Shown here piece by piece: positions 1 through 5,778 of a DNA stretch of 8,075 bases. The DNA is from an uncultured Bulleidia sp. Lineage in GTDB: Bacteria; Bacillota_I; Bacilli_A; Erysipelotrichales; Erysipelotrichaceae. Below the pieces are notes generated by a model. It worked only from the letters and a program-made list of their open reading frames with translations, was not told the DNA's origin and did no database searches. The stretch covers positions 1 to 8,075 of the forward strand of contig CAKVLT010000089.1 in the NCBI GenBank assembly GCA_934757945.1. The letters are read 5' to 3'. Both the position numbers and the translations under genes were made by a program. Within the stretch, counting starts at the first letter, position 1, and each line of letters begins with the position of its first letter.

Positions 1-15
1 GTGTATAGGTTTATG

Positions 16-43
16 TTGACGAGAATAATGGATATGCTATACT
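16..43 (+). promoter_or_regulatory. Sigma-A-type promoter of metK
   Basis: A TTGACG -35 box (16-21) and a TATACT -10 box (38-43) are separated by 16 nt. The -10 is preceded by TGC (35-37), giving an extended -10. Transcription would start near position 50, just before the first paired base of the SAM aptamer. The placement therefore fits a leader whose 5' end is the riboswitch. The assignment rests on consensus match and position only. Confidence 0.8.
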
Positions 44-53
44 CACACATGTC

Positions 54-140
54 TTTTATCAAGAATGAGTGAGAGAGTCAGCTCTGTGAACTCATACCAA
101 CCTGCATGTATGCAAGGTGGTACAGCTGACATCGATAAAG
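54..140 (+). promoter_or_regulatory. SAM-clan riboswitch aptamer, lacking P4
   Basis: The leader of metK folds like the core of the SAM-I riboswitch clan, which binds S-adenosylmethionine. P1 pairs 54-60 with 134-140. P2a pairs ATGAGT (65-70) with ACTCAT (90-95). An inner helix AGAG/CTCT (74-77 with 82-85) caps P2 and leaves the loop TCAG (78-81). That loop can form a pseudoknot with CTGA (126-129), extendable on paper to 7 bp (77-83 with 124-130). P3 is a short stem at 101-117. Clan-conserved stretches are visible: ATCAAGA at the start of the P1/P2 junction, TGAA before the 3' arm of P2, CAACC entering P3 and GGTG leaving it. The 3' strand of P1 follows the pseudoknot strand directly, so the P4 stem of classical SAM-I is absent. 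This places it nearer to SAM-I/IV-type members, although the exact family cannot be assigned by eye. SAM feedback on SAM synthetase is the expected role. Confidence 0.85.
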
Positions 141-193
141 AAAGAGTAGTTATTCTCTTTCTTGAAGCCTCAAAAAAAGACAGAAAGAAAGGG
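138..193 (+). promoter_or_regulatory. Translational expression platform of the metK riboswitch
   Basis: Two alternative helices share one strand. AAGAAAGAG (138-146) pairs perfectly over 9 bp with CTCTTTCTT (155-163). The same CTCTTTCTT strand also pairs over 9 bp, with one G-U, with AAGAAAGGG (185-193), which is the ribosome binding site 8 nt before the metK start. The first helix shares 138-140 with the 3' strand of P1. Inferred switch: SAM stabilises P1, weakens the upstream helix and lets CTCTTTCTT sequester the ribosome binding site. Without SAM the upstream helix holds CTCTTTCTT and translation proceeds. No hairpin followed by a U-run lies between the aptamer and the gene, so transcription termination is not the visible mechanism. 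Confidence 0.65.
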
Positions 194-201
194 TATATAT
201 A

Positions 202-1293
202 ATGACAAAAAGATTTTTTACTTCCGAATCCGTCACAAGCGGACATCCCGACAAAGTCTGTGACTTCATTGCAGACTCCATCCTTGACGAAGCATTACGT
301 CAGGATCCTTATTCTCACATGGCTGTAGAAGCTACTATCAAAGATGACCTTATTCTGGTATATGGTGAAGCTAACACAAAGGCTGATCTGGATTATGAGA
401 GCATTGCTTTAAACGCCATCAGATCCATCGGGTACACCGAGGATTACCATGTAATGACAAAGGTCAACAAACAGTCTGCTGAAATCAACGATGCCGTAGC
501 TCATGATGAAATTTCTGCAGGAGACCAGGGAATTATGTTTGGTTACGCTGATGATGAAACAGCAGATTACATGCCTTTTGCTATTGATTGTGCACACAAA
601 TTAGCTGCTCAGCTTGAAAAAGTGCGTCGTCAGGACAGCAGATTAATGCCTGATGGAAAAACTCAGGTTACTGTAGAGTATGATGATGGTAAGCTGACAA
701 GAGTAGATACAATTGTAGTCTCCACACAGCATACAAAGGAAATTACTCAGGAAGAATTACATGCACTTATCAAAGAAAGAGTCATCGATCCCGTTGTGGA
801 TGCAAAATACATTGATGAAAATACAAAATATCTCATCAATCCTTCAGGCTCCTTTATCTTAGGTGGCAGCTGGGGTGACTCCGGTACAACGGGAAGAAAA
901 ATTGTTGTAGATACTTATGGGGGGTATGCTCCAATCGGCGGAGGATGTTTCTCTTCCAAGGACCCAACTAAAGTTGACCGTTCTGCTGCATACTATGCAC
1001 GTTATGTGTGTCGCAATATTGTTGCTAATGGGCTGGCTCACAAATGTCAGCTGGAATTATCTTATGCTATTGGAGAGCCAAAACCTTTATCTGTAACTAT
1101 TGATACATTTGGCACATCCACGTACAGTGACGAACAGTTACTGGAGATCATTAACAAAAATTTTGACTTCTCCGTATCTAATATCATTAAAGAATTAGAT
1201 TTGCGTCGTCCTATCTACAAAGAAACAGTTAACTATGGTCACTTTGGAAAGCGTAATCTTCCTTGGGAACAATTCAAAAAATTAGAATTTTAA
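202..1293 (+). CDS. metK: S-adenosylmethionine synthetase (methionine adenosyltransferase)
   Basis: This cytosolic enzyme makes SAM from methionine and ATP, releasing phosphate and pyrophosphate. The 363-residue product aligns over its full length with bacterial MetK. ATP-site residues are seen in SGHPDK (H15, D17, K18). Others are the gating-loop glutamine in NKQS (Q91), GDQGIMFGYA (107-116), the lysine of DGKTQVT (K153), GRK (231-233), the loop with K253, K257 and D259, and DLRRPIYKETVNYGHFG near the C-terminus. It is about 20 residues shorter than the E. coli enzyme. The missing residues lie in the loop before GDQG and after the final PWE. The motif 221-233 reads GGSWGDSGTTGRK, where most MetK proteins have GGPxGDxGLTGRK. 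The start is set by an AAAGGG ribosome binding site 8 nt upstream and by alignment of MTKRFFTSES with family N-termini. The gene is monocistronic, with its own promoter, riboswitch and terminator. Confidence 0.97.
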   Translation: MTKRFFTSESVTSGHPDKVCDFIADSILDEALRQDPYSHMAVEATIKDDLILVYGEANTKADLDYESIALNAIRSIGYTEDYHVMTKVNKQSAEINDAVAHDEISAGDQGIMFGYADDETADYMPFAIDCAHKLAAQLEKVRRQDSRLMPDGKTQVTVEYDDGKLTRVDTIVVSTQHTKEITQEELHALIKERVIDPVVDAKYIDENTKYLINPSGSFILGGSWGDSGTTGRKIVVDTYGGYAPIGGGCFSSKDPTKVDRSAAYYARYVCRNIVANGLAHKCQLELSYAIGEPKPLSVTIDTFGTSTYSDEQLLEIINKNFDFSVSNIIKELDLRRPIYKETVNYGHFGKRNLPWEQFKKLEF

Positions 1294-1300
1294 GCTTTTG

Positions 1301-1327
1301 GACATCAGGACTTCCTGATGTCTTTTT
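1301..1327 (+). terminator. Intrinsic terminator of metK
   Basis: GACATCAGGA (1301-1310) and TCCTGATGTC (1313-1322) are perfect inverted repeats, followed by five T residues (1323-1327). The hairpin begins 7 nt after the metK stop codon. It ends the metK transcript before the convergent gene. Confidence 0.92.
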
Positions 1328-1340
1328 CACACAAAAAGGG

Positions 1341-1454
1341 ATTATCACATAGAAAGTGGTGATACCTATAACAAGGCTGTGGTATAAGCTATAACATTTG
1401 TGTGGTTTAGCTTTAACACTTGTTTGATAGTGCTATAACACATTTGTGGTTTTA
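1341..1454. repeat. Degenerate tandem repeat, 22-24 nt unit, about five copies
   Basis: The stretch 1328-1491 between the two convergent terminators has no gene. Most of it is a tandem array whose clearest mark is CTATAACA at 1366, 1389 and 1433, with CTTTAACA at 1411. The spacings are 23, 22 and 22 nt. Each core is followed by about five variable bases and then GTGGT(T)TA or a close variant. A weaker first copy, starting TTATCACA at 1342, is also followed by GTGGT. In two copies the AACA and TGTGGTT parts can form a small hairpin. A separate AGTGG-TCA-CCACT inverted repeat (1454-1466) sits at the right edge. No function can be assigned. The period is close to two turns of DNA. Confidence 0.65.
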
Positions 1455-1491
1455 GTGGTCACCACTCCACAGGGTTTGGACTAGTTCCCAT

Positions 1492-1519
1492 AAAAACAGA
1501 CAGTTTACATACTGTCTGT
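1492..1519 (-). terminator. Intrinsic terminator overlapping the end of the acetyltransferase-like gene
   Basis: On the minus strand, ACAGACAGT (1519-1511) and ACTGTCTGT (1504-1496) form a 9-bp stem with a 6-nt loop. A run of five T residues (1496-1492) follows, the first of them shared with the last stem base. The stop codon of the gene (1507-1505) lies in the loop, so the hairpin overlaps the last codons. Confidence 0.85.
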
Positions 1520-2278
1520 CTGTTCAATAAGAATAGATTGCTGTAATAGAGCAAACCATAGCTTTGTACCGTCACTATTTTCCTGAGGTTCTGTTTCTTC
1601 CAGTTTTAATACTGTATATCCCTTTCCTTCGAGAATAGATTTATTGCGCATTCTGTCTGTTTCATCTTTCATAGAATAGATATACGGGACATCTGAGCTA
1701 TCTTCCCCATAACATGCCACATCCGGATCCAGACTGATACAGGATATACACTGTGTATTACCAGTTCTGTATCTTACAGCCCTTTCATAGGTCATGGACA
1801 GCATATTGGAGAAAATATGCTGTCTTCTGAACCTTCTGGAAACATAAATATTCGAAAAGCATAAAACATCCTGCCTGGAATTATCCACTGAGGAAACACT
1901 ACATGGGTATGGAATTTCCGGATAAAAATAATTACAGAGAATATAGTGCTGCAAATAAGACCAGTCAGAATCTTCGCTCATATAATCATACAGGTCTTTT
2001 CTTGTCAAAAGAACATCCATCGTAGTATGAATGCAGGCAAGATCTGCAATAATTCTGTCTTCTTCAAACACCAGTAATACAATCTGTTCCACTTCTGGTA
2101 ATACAGGATAGCAAAACAAAAAGTAGGTGTAACTGTCTATTTCCTCCAAAGAGTATTCCTGAGGATACTCCGTATATCTTTCTAGCAACTCTTCATAAGT
2201 AGGTGTCAGCCAGTTTTTCAGTAAAGAATACATAAGATCCAGATATTTTTTATCAGCTTTTTTCATTAACTCTATCAT
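1505..2278 (-). CDS. Uncharacterised protein, weak GNAT acetyltransferase resemblance
   Basis: I do not recognise this 257-residue protein as a named family member. The only family hint is around residues 143-160 (NIYVSRRFRRQHIFSNML). This has the beta-strand, arginine-rich turn and helix pattern of the acetyl-CoA-binding motif A of GNAT N-acetyltransferases, followed near the C-terminus by RNKSILEGKGYTV, a common GNAT tail pattern. The usual glycines of the pyrophosphate loop (RGxGxG-like) are replaced by R and H, so acetyl-CoA binding is not assured. No signal peptide or clear membrane segment is seen, and the protein is rich in Tyr and acidic residues. It starts 4 nt after the U-run of the ileS terminator and has no Shine-Dalgarno. 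The second Met (codon 5, ATG at 2266-2264) is an equally plausible start and would fit a leaderless transcript. Its own terminator overlaps the stop codon. Confidence 0.6.
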   Translation of the reverse strand: MIELMKKADKKYLDLMYSLLKNWLTPTYEELLERYTEYPQEYSLEEIDSYTYFLFCYPVLPEVEQIVLLVFEEDRIIADLACIHTTMDVLLTRKDLYDYMSEDSDWSYLQHYILCNYFYPEIPYPCSVSSVDNSRQDVLCFSNIYVSRRFRRQHIFSNMLSMTYERAVRYRTGNTQCISCISLDPDVACYGEDSSDVPYIYSMKDETDRMRNKSILEGKGYTVLKLEETEPQENSDGTKLWFALLQQSILIEQTDSM

Positions 2279-2282
2279 AGCA
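2274..2282 (-). promoter_or_regulatory. Possible extended -10 promoter for the gene after ileS
   Basis: On the minus strand TGCTATGAT (2282-2274) matches an extended -10 element. No good -35 lies 16-18 nt upstream, where the sequence belongs to the ileS terminator hairpin. Transcription would start about 7 nt downstream, at or beside the ATG at 2266, giving a leaderless mRNA. This is inference from consensus only. Read-through of the ileS terminator is the alternative. Confidence 0.35.
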
Positions 2283-2313
2283 AAAACCGATCAGCATTGT
2301 CTGCTAACCGGTT
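2282..2313 (-). terminator. Intrinsic terminator of ileS
   Basis: On the minus strand AACCG-G-TTAGCA pairs with TGCTGA-T-CGGTT around a GACAA loop (stem arms 2313-2302 and 2296-2285). A T-run follows (2286-2282) and overlaps the last stem bases. It lies 9 nt after the ileS stop codon and immediately before the next gene. Confidence 0.85.
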
Positions 2314-2322
2314 CTCAATATT

Positions 2323-5037
2323 TTATTTTTTCAAGACTGCATGGCATCTTGGGCATAAGTCATCTTCATCCGGATTAACAGAGTAATTCCAGCAACGAGG
2401 ACATTTTGTGCCGCTTGCTTTTTCAACTTTTACAGTTACTTCTTCACTTGTAGAAACTTCAGTATTGGAAACAATGAGCCACTGACTTAAAGCACTGTCC
2501 AGCTTGGTGGAGAAAAGTACCTGTACGTCTTCTGGAACCCCAAGCTGAATACTTGCTTCCTGATTGGACTTGATCATCTTTTCATTACGTGCATCTTCCA
2601 ATGCCTTCAGAACTGTACTACGTACATCAAGCATCTTCTTTGCATTTGCTTTTACTTCTTCTGCATTTGGATATTCTTCCACTACAGGGAATGCTGTATT
2701 ATGCACAGACTTTTCAGCATCATCATTGAAATGAGCCCAGACCTCTTCACATGTAAAGACTAAGAATGGAGCCCATAATTTTACCAGTTTATCTGCACAT
2801 ACCCAGTATACAGACTGTACCTGTCTTCTACGTGGATTATCCTTTTCTTCGCAATACAGGATATCCTTAGTGAAATCACAGTAGTAGGAACTCAGTTCAT
2901 TTACCATGAAATTCATCAATGCCTTGTTCGCTGCAACATAATCATATGCCAGTACATCTTCTCTTACTTCTTTAACAACATCATTTAAAGCGACAAGAAC
3001 AAACTGATCGATTTCTGTCAGATTTTCATAAGCAACCATGTCTTTCTTTGGATCAAAATCCTCAGGATTGACGTTACCTAACAGGAAACGGAATGTATTA
3101 CGAATCTTTCTGTACTGATCAGAAACCTGTTTGATATTGCTTGGTCCCAGTTTGAGATCTGCTTTGAAATCAGAAGTCATAGCCCATAAACGGAAAACAT
3201 CTGCACCATTAGCATTAATAATATCCATAGGGTTTACAACATTTCCTACAGATTTACTCATTTTTTCCCCCTTGGAGTCTACTACATAGCCGTGAGATAA
3301 AACTTCCTTATATGGTGCTCTGCCTTTAACAGCAGTAGCTACAATCAGACTGGAATTGAACCATCCACGATACTGGTCACTGCCTTCAAAGTACATATCA
3401 CATGGAAATTCCAAACCTCTTGCTTCTAATTCTCTCCAGGAAGAACCGGAGTCAAACCACACATCCATGATGTCTGTTTCTTTGGTGAATACACCATTCG
3501 GAGATTTCGCATTTGTATAGCCTTCAGGTAATAAGTCTGCAGCTTCTCTTTCAAACCATACATTAGAACCATATTCTTCAAACAGATCAGCAATGTGATC
3601 AAATACTTCCTTTTCCATAATTGGAGTACCATCTTCACAATAGAAAATAGGAATTGGAACACCCCATAATCTTTGTCTGGAAATACACCAGTCACCACGA
3701 TCATGGATCATGTTATGCATTCTCTTCTGTCCAAAACTGTTATGCCATGTAACGTTATTATCAATCTGGTCCAGAAGCTGCTCTTTGATCTTATCAATAG
3801 AACAGAACCACTGTTTTACAGCTCTGAAAATAACCTTTTTCTTTAAACGGTCATCATGAGGATAACTATGTACAATATTTTCAACTGCTAACAGGCATCC
3901 TTTTTCACTCATGTCATGAATAACCGCTTTACTGCAGTCTTCAAAAAACATTCCCTGGTACTTACCAGCTTCTTCATTCATATGTCCAGTAGAATCTACT
4001 GTATTGATTGGAGCAATACCATATTTTGCACATACAAGGAAGTCATCCATACCATGACCACCAGCTGTATGTACTACACCTGTACCATCTTCATCAGTAA
4101 CGTGGTTTCCTAATAAAGTAGGACATTCTTTGTCTAAAACCACATGATGGTAAGTAATACCTTCCAGTTCTTTACCTTTAAATGTACGTAAGATTCCTTT
4201 ATTTTCCAGATGGAACTTTTCCAGCAGAGTATCTACAAACTTGGATAAGACAATCAATTTTCCTTTTTCAGTTAAAACTTCTGCATATTCCAGGCGTTCA
4301 TTTAAGCTGACTGCTTCATTACTTGGAATAGTCCATGGAGTGGTTGTCCAGATAACATAATAATCATCACTGTCCAAAACACCTTTACCATCCGCAATCT
4401 GGAATGCAAGATAAATCGTACTGTCTTTTACATCTTTATAGACAATTTCAGAATCAGCAACAGCTGTTTCATTAAATGGAGACCAGTATACAGGTTTTAA
4501 TCCCTGGAAAATCAGGCCATCCAATGCCATCTTAGAGAAGTTTCTTACCTGTCTTGCTTCGAATTCTTTATTTAATGTGATATATGGGTGTGCGTAATCT
4601 GCAATCTGTCCCAGACGTTTTTCTGTAGCCATCTGCTGAGCAATTTGTTCATGTGCATATTCATCACACTTCTTTCTGAATTCTGCAGCAGATAATTTTT
4701 TACGATCTACGCCTAATTTCTGAATGGCATTTTCAATTGGTAATCCATGAGTATCCCATCCTGGAAAATACGGTGTATAGTAACCACTCATGGCGTGTGT
4801 ACGGTTAATAAAATCTTTAATAACACGGTTCATTGCAGTTCCTGCGTGAAGATTGCCATTTGCATAAGGTGGACCATCATGTAAAACAAATGCTTTCTGA
4901 CCTTTATGGTGATCCAGAAGATCCTGATAATAATTGTTTTCCTCCCACTGTTTTAAAATGCCTGGTTCTTTTTTAGCCAGATTTCCACGCATTTCAAAAT
5001 CAGTATTTGGCATGTTTAAAGTGTTTTTAAAATCCAT
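2323..5037 (-). CDS. ileS: Isoleucyl-tRNA synthetase
   Basis: This class Ia aminoacyl-tRNA synthetase charges tRNA-Ile. The 904-residue product has the full family layout. The HIGH-type motif is GPPYANGNLHAGT (HAGT at 64-67), followed by PGWDTHGLPIE. The CP1 editing domain shows TTTPWTIPSN (231-240) and HTAGGHGMDD (323-332). Further landmarks are GDWCISRQRLWG, DVWFDSGSS, YRGWFNSSL and the KMSKS loop (592-596). An anticodon-binding region follows. The C-terminal zinc ribbon has CPRC and CPRC pairs (C879, C882, C895, C898). Length matches the roughly 920 residues of the Bacillus protein. I chose the ATG at 5037-5035 because AAAGGAG (5053-5047) lies 9 nt upstream and MDFKNTLNMPNTDFEMRG aligns with the Bacillus N-terminus. 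The frame stays open to an ATG at 5061, but that codon abuts the U-run of the T-box terminator. HTAGGHG differs from the usual HTAPGHG. Expression is governed by the T-box leader just upstream. Confidence 0.97.
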   Translation of the reverse strand: MDFKNTLNMPNTDFEMRGNLAKKEPGILKQWEENNYYQDLLDHHKGQKAFVLHDGPPYANGNLHAGTAMNRVIKDFINRTHAMSGYYTPYFPGWDTHGLPIENAIQKLGVDRKKLSAAEFRKKCDEYAHEQIAQQMATEKRLGQIADYAHPYITLNKEFEARQVRNFSKMALDGLIFQGLKPVYWSPFNETAVADSEIVYKDVKDSTIYLAFQIADGKGVLDSDDYYVIWTTTPWTIPSNEAVSLNERLEYAEVLTEKGKLIVLSKFVDTLLEKFHLENKGILRTFKGKELEGITYHHVVLDKECPTLLGNHVTDEDGTGVVHTAGGHGMDDFLVCAKYGIAPINTVDSTGHMNEEAGKYQGMFFEDCSKAVIHDMSEKGCLLAVENIVHSYPHDDRLKKKVIFRAVKQWFCSIDKIKEQLLDQIDNNVTWHNSFGQKRMHNMIHDRGDWCISRQRLWGVPIPIFYCEDGTPIMEKEVFDHIADLFEEYGSNVWFEREAADLLPEGYTNAKSPNGVFTKETDIMDVWFDSGSSWRELEARGLEFPCDMYFEGSDQYRGWFNSSLIVATAVKGRAPYKEVLSHGYVVDSKGEKMSKSVGNVVNPMDIINANGADVFRLWAMTSDFKADLKLGPSNIKQVSDQYRKIRNTFRFLLGNVNPEDFDPKKDMVAYENLTEIDQFVLVALNDVVKEVREDVLAYDYVAANKALMNFMVNELSSYYCDFTKDILYCEEKDNPRRRQVQSVYWVCADKLVKLWAPFLVFTCEEVWAHFNDDAEKSVHNTAFPVVEEYPNAEEVKANAKKMLDVRSTVLKALEDARNEKMIKSNQEASIQLGVPEDVQVLFSTKLDSALSQWLIVSNTEVSTSEEVTVKVEKASGTKCPRCWNYSVNPDEDDLCPRCHAVLKK

Positions 5038-5061
5038 TTCCCTTTTCTCCTTTAAGGACAT

Positions 5062-5087
5062 AAAAAAACGTCCTTACTCTAAGGACG
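5062..5087 (-). terminator. Regulated terminator of the ileS T-box leader
   Basis: On the minus strand CGTCCTTA (5087-5080) and TAAGGACG (5076-5069) form an 8-bp stem with a 3-nt loop, followed by seven T residues (5068-5062). It lies just downstream of the T-box sequence. Its 5' arm is also the 3' arm of the antiterminator, which is the standard T-box arrangement. Confidence 0.93.
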
Positions 5088-5243
5088 CTAGCGCGCGGTA
5101 CCACCTTAGTTCATATACAAAGATTTCTCTTTTATATGCGACTCTTACCATTCTTTAACGCAGAATGAAACGATTGCTCACAGGTGATGTCCTGCTTTTA
5201 CCTTCCACTGTCTATTTTCACCGGACTAGACTCTCTTATAAGC
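5062..5243 (-). promoter_or_regulatory. T-box leader, Ile (ATC) specifier, controlling ileS
   Basis: This leader senses uncharged tRNA-Ile and permits read-through into ileS when charging is low. On the minus strand, Stem I starts with GCTTA (5243-5239), pairing with TGAGC (5180-5176). It contains the AAGAGAG conserved turn and the GGTGAAAAT stretch. The specifier codon is ATC (5188-5186), an isoleucine codon, placed before ACCTGTGAGC as is usual. Two further hairpins follow: CATTCT/AGAATG (5167-5149) and CATATA/TATATG (5138-5112). The T-box sequence AAGGTGGTACCGCG (5107-5094) is a near-perfect match to the consensus, and its AAGG can pair with CCTT of the terminator strand to form the antiterminator. 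No convincing promoter is seen between divIVA and Stem I, so the leader may be transcribed from within or upstream of divIVA. Confidence 0.95.
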
Positions 5244-5275
5244 TAAGGTAGAAGCGGCGCGTCCTGATCAACGCA

Positions 5276-5767
5276 TTACTTCTGGTTTTTGTTATCGTCT
5301 GTATCAATTGAAAACCATTTTGGGTCAGGCATCTTTGGAATCTGGAAAGCATCCAGTTCATCCTGAAGATGCTGCAACTTGTCTTTCATTTCACCCTTCA
5401 CATCTCCTGCCTGAGCATACAGACGTGTAAGATCCATGAGAATGACCTTGGCCGTTCCAATGGCTTCGCGAATAATTTCATCCGCATTTGCCTGCGCATC
5501 TGTGATGATATCATTAGCTTCTCTAAGAGACAAACGTGCAATGTCTTCTGCAGCAGATTTTCTGGCATCCAGAGATTGCACCATTTCAGTATGTACAGCC
5601 TGTAACTGCTTGAACTTCTGTTCATTTTCGGCCATTTGTTGCTGATAGATAGCAATTCTGTGTTCCAGTTCATCTACCTGACTGGCATAGGATTCGATAG
5701 CTTCATCAACAGCAAAACGATCATAACCGTTTTTCATAACTCGAAATGTCGGTTTTTTTGCTGTCAT
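5276..5767 (-). CDS. divIVA: DivIVA-family cell division/polarity protein
   Basis: DivIVA is a coiled-coil protein that self-assembles on curved membrane at septa and poles and recruits partners in division. The 163-residue product matches the Bacillus length of about 164. It has the N-terminal lipid-binding domain (PTFRVMKNGYDRFAVDEAI, residues 6-24). A long, heptad-rich, charged helix (about 25-140) contains SAAEDIARLSLREANDIITDAQ, typical of the family, and a polar tail follows. The start is the ATG at 5767-5765, with AGAGGAG ending 5 nt upstream. An in-frame GTG at 5782 overlaps the ylmH stop region and is not needed. The residues before GYD are K12-N13, where Bacillus DivIVA has the membrane-inserting F17 and R18. 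The gene lies 11 nt after the ylmH stop and 3' of sepF, its classic setting. The ileS leader begins within about 35 nt of its stop. Confidence 0.92.
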   Translation of the reverse strand: MTAKKPTFRVMKNGYDRFAVDEAIESYASQVDELEHRIAIYQQQMAENEQKFKQLQAVHTEMVQSLDARKSAAEDIARLSLREANDIITDAQANADEIIREAIGTAKVILMDLTRLYAQAGDVKGEMKDKLQHLQDELDAFQIPKMPDPKWFSIDTDDNKNQK

Positions 5768-5778
5768 ATCTGCTCCTC

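Noticed and set aside
54..201. SMK-box (SAM-III) interpretation of the metK leader
   Set aside because: The P1/P2/P3 layout, loop pseudoknot and CAACC/GGTG core belong to the SAM-I clan, not to the three-way SMK box.
43..246. 67-residue minus-strand frame over the metK leader
   Set aside because: It is antisense to the riboswitch and the metK start, has no ribosome binding site, and its composition is explained by the leader sequence.
1341..1454. CRISPR array
   Set aside because: The copies are contiguous and degenerate with no unique spacers of 30 nt or more, the unit is too short, and no cas genes are present.
1454..1466. AGTGG-TCA-CCACT as an operator
   Set aside because: A 5-bp inverted repeat is too short to call as an operator on its own; it is mentioned only in connection with the repeat array.
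3426..3704. 92-residue frame inside ileS
   Set aside because: It is a shadow of ileS in another frame on the same strand, with no family resemblance or start signal.
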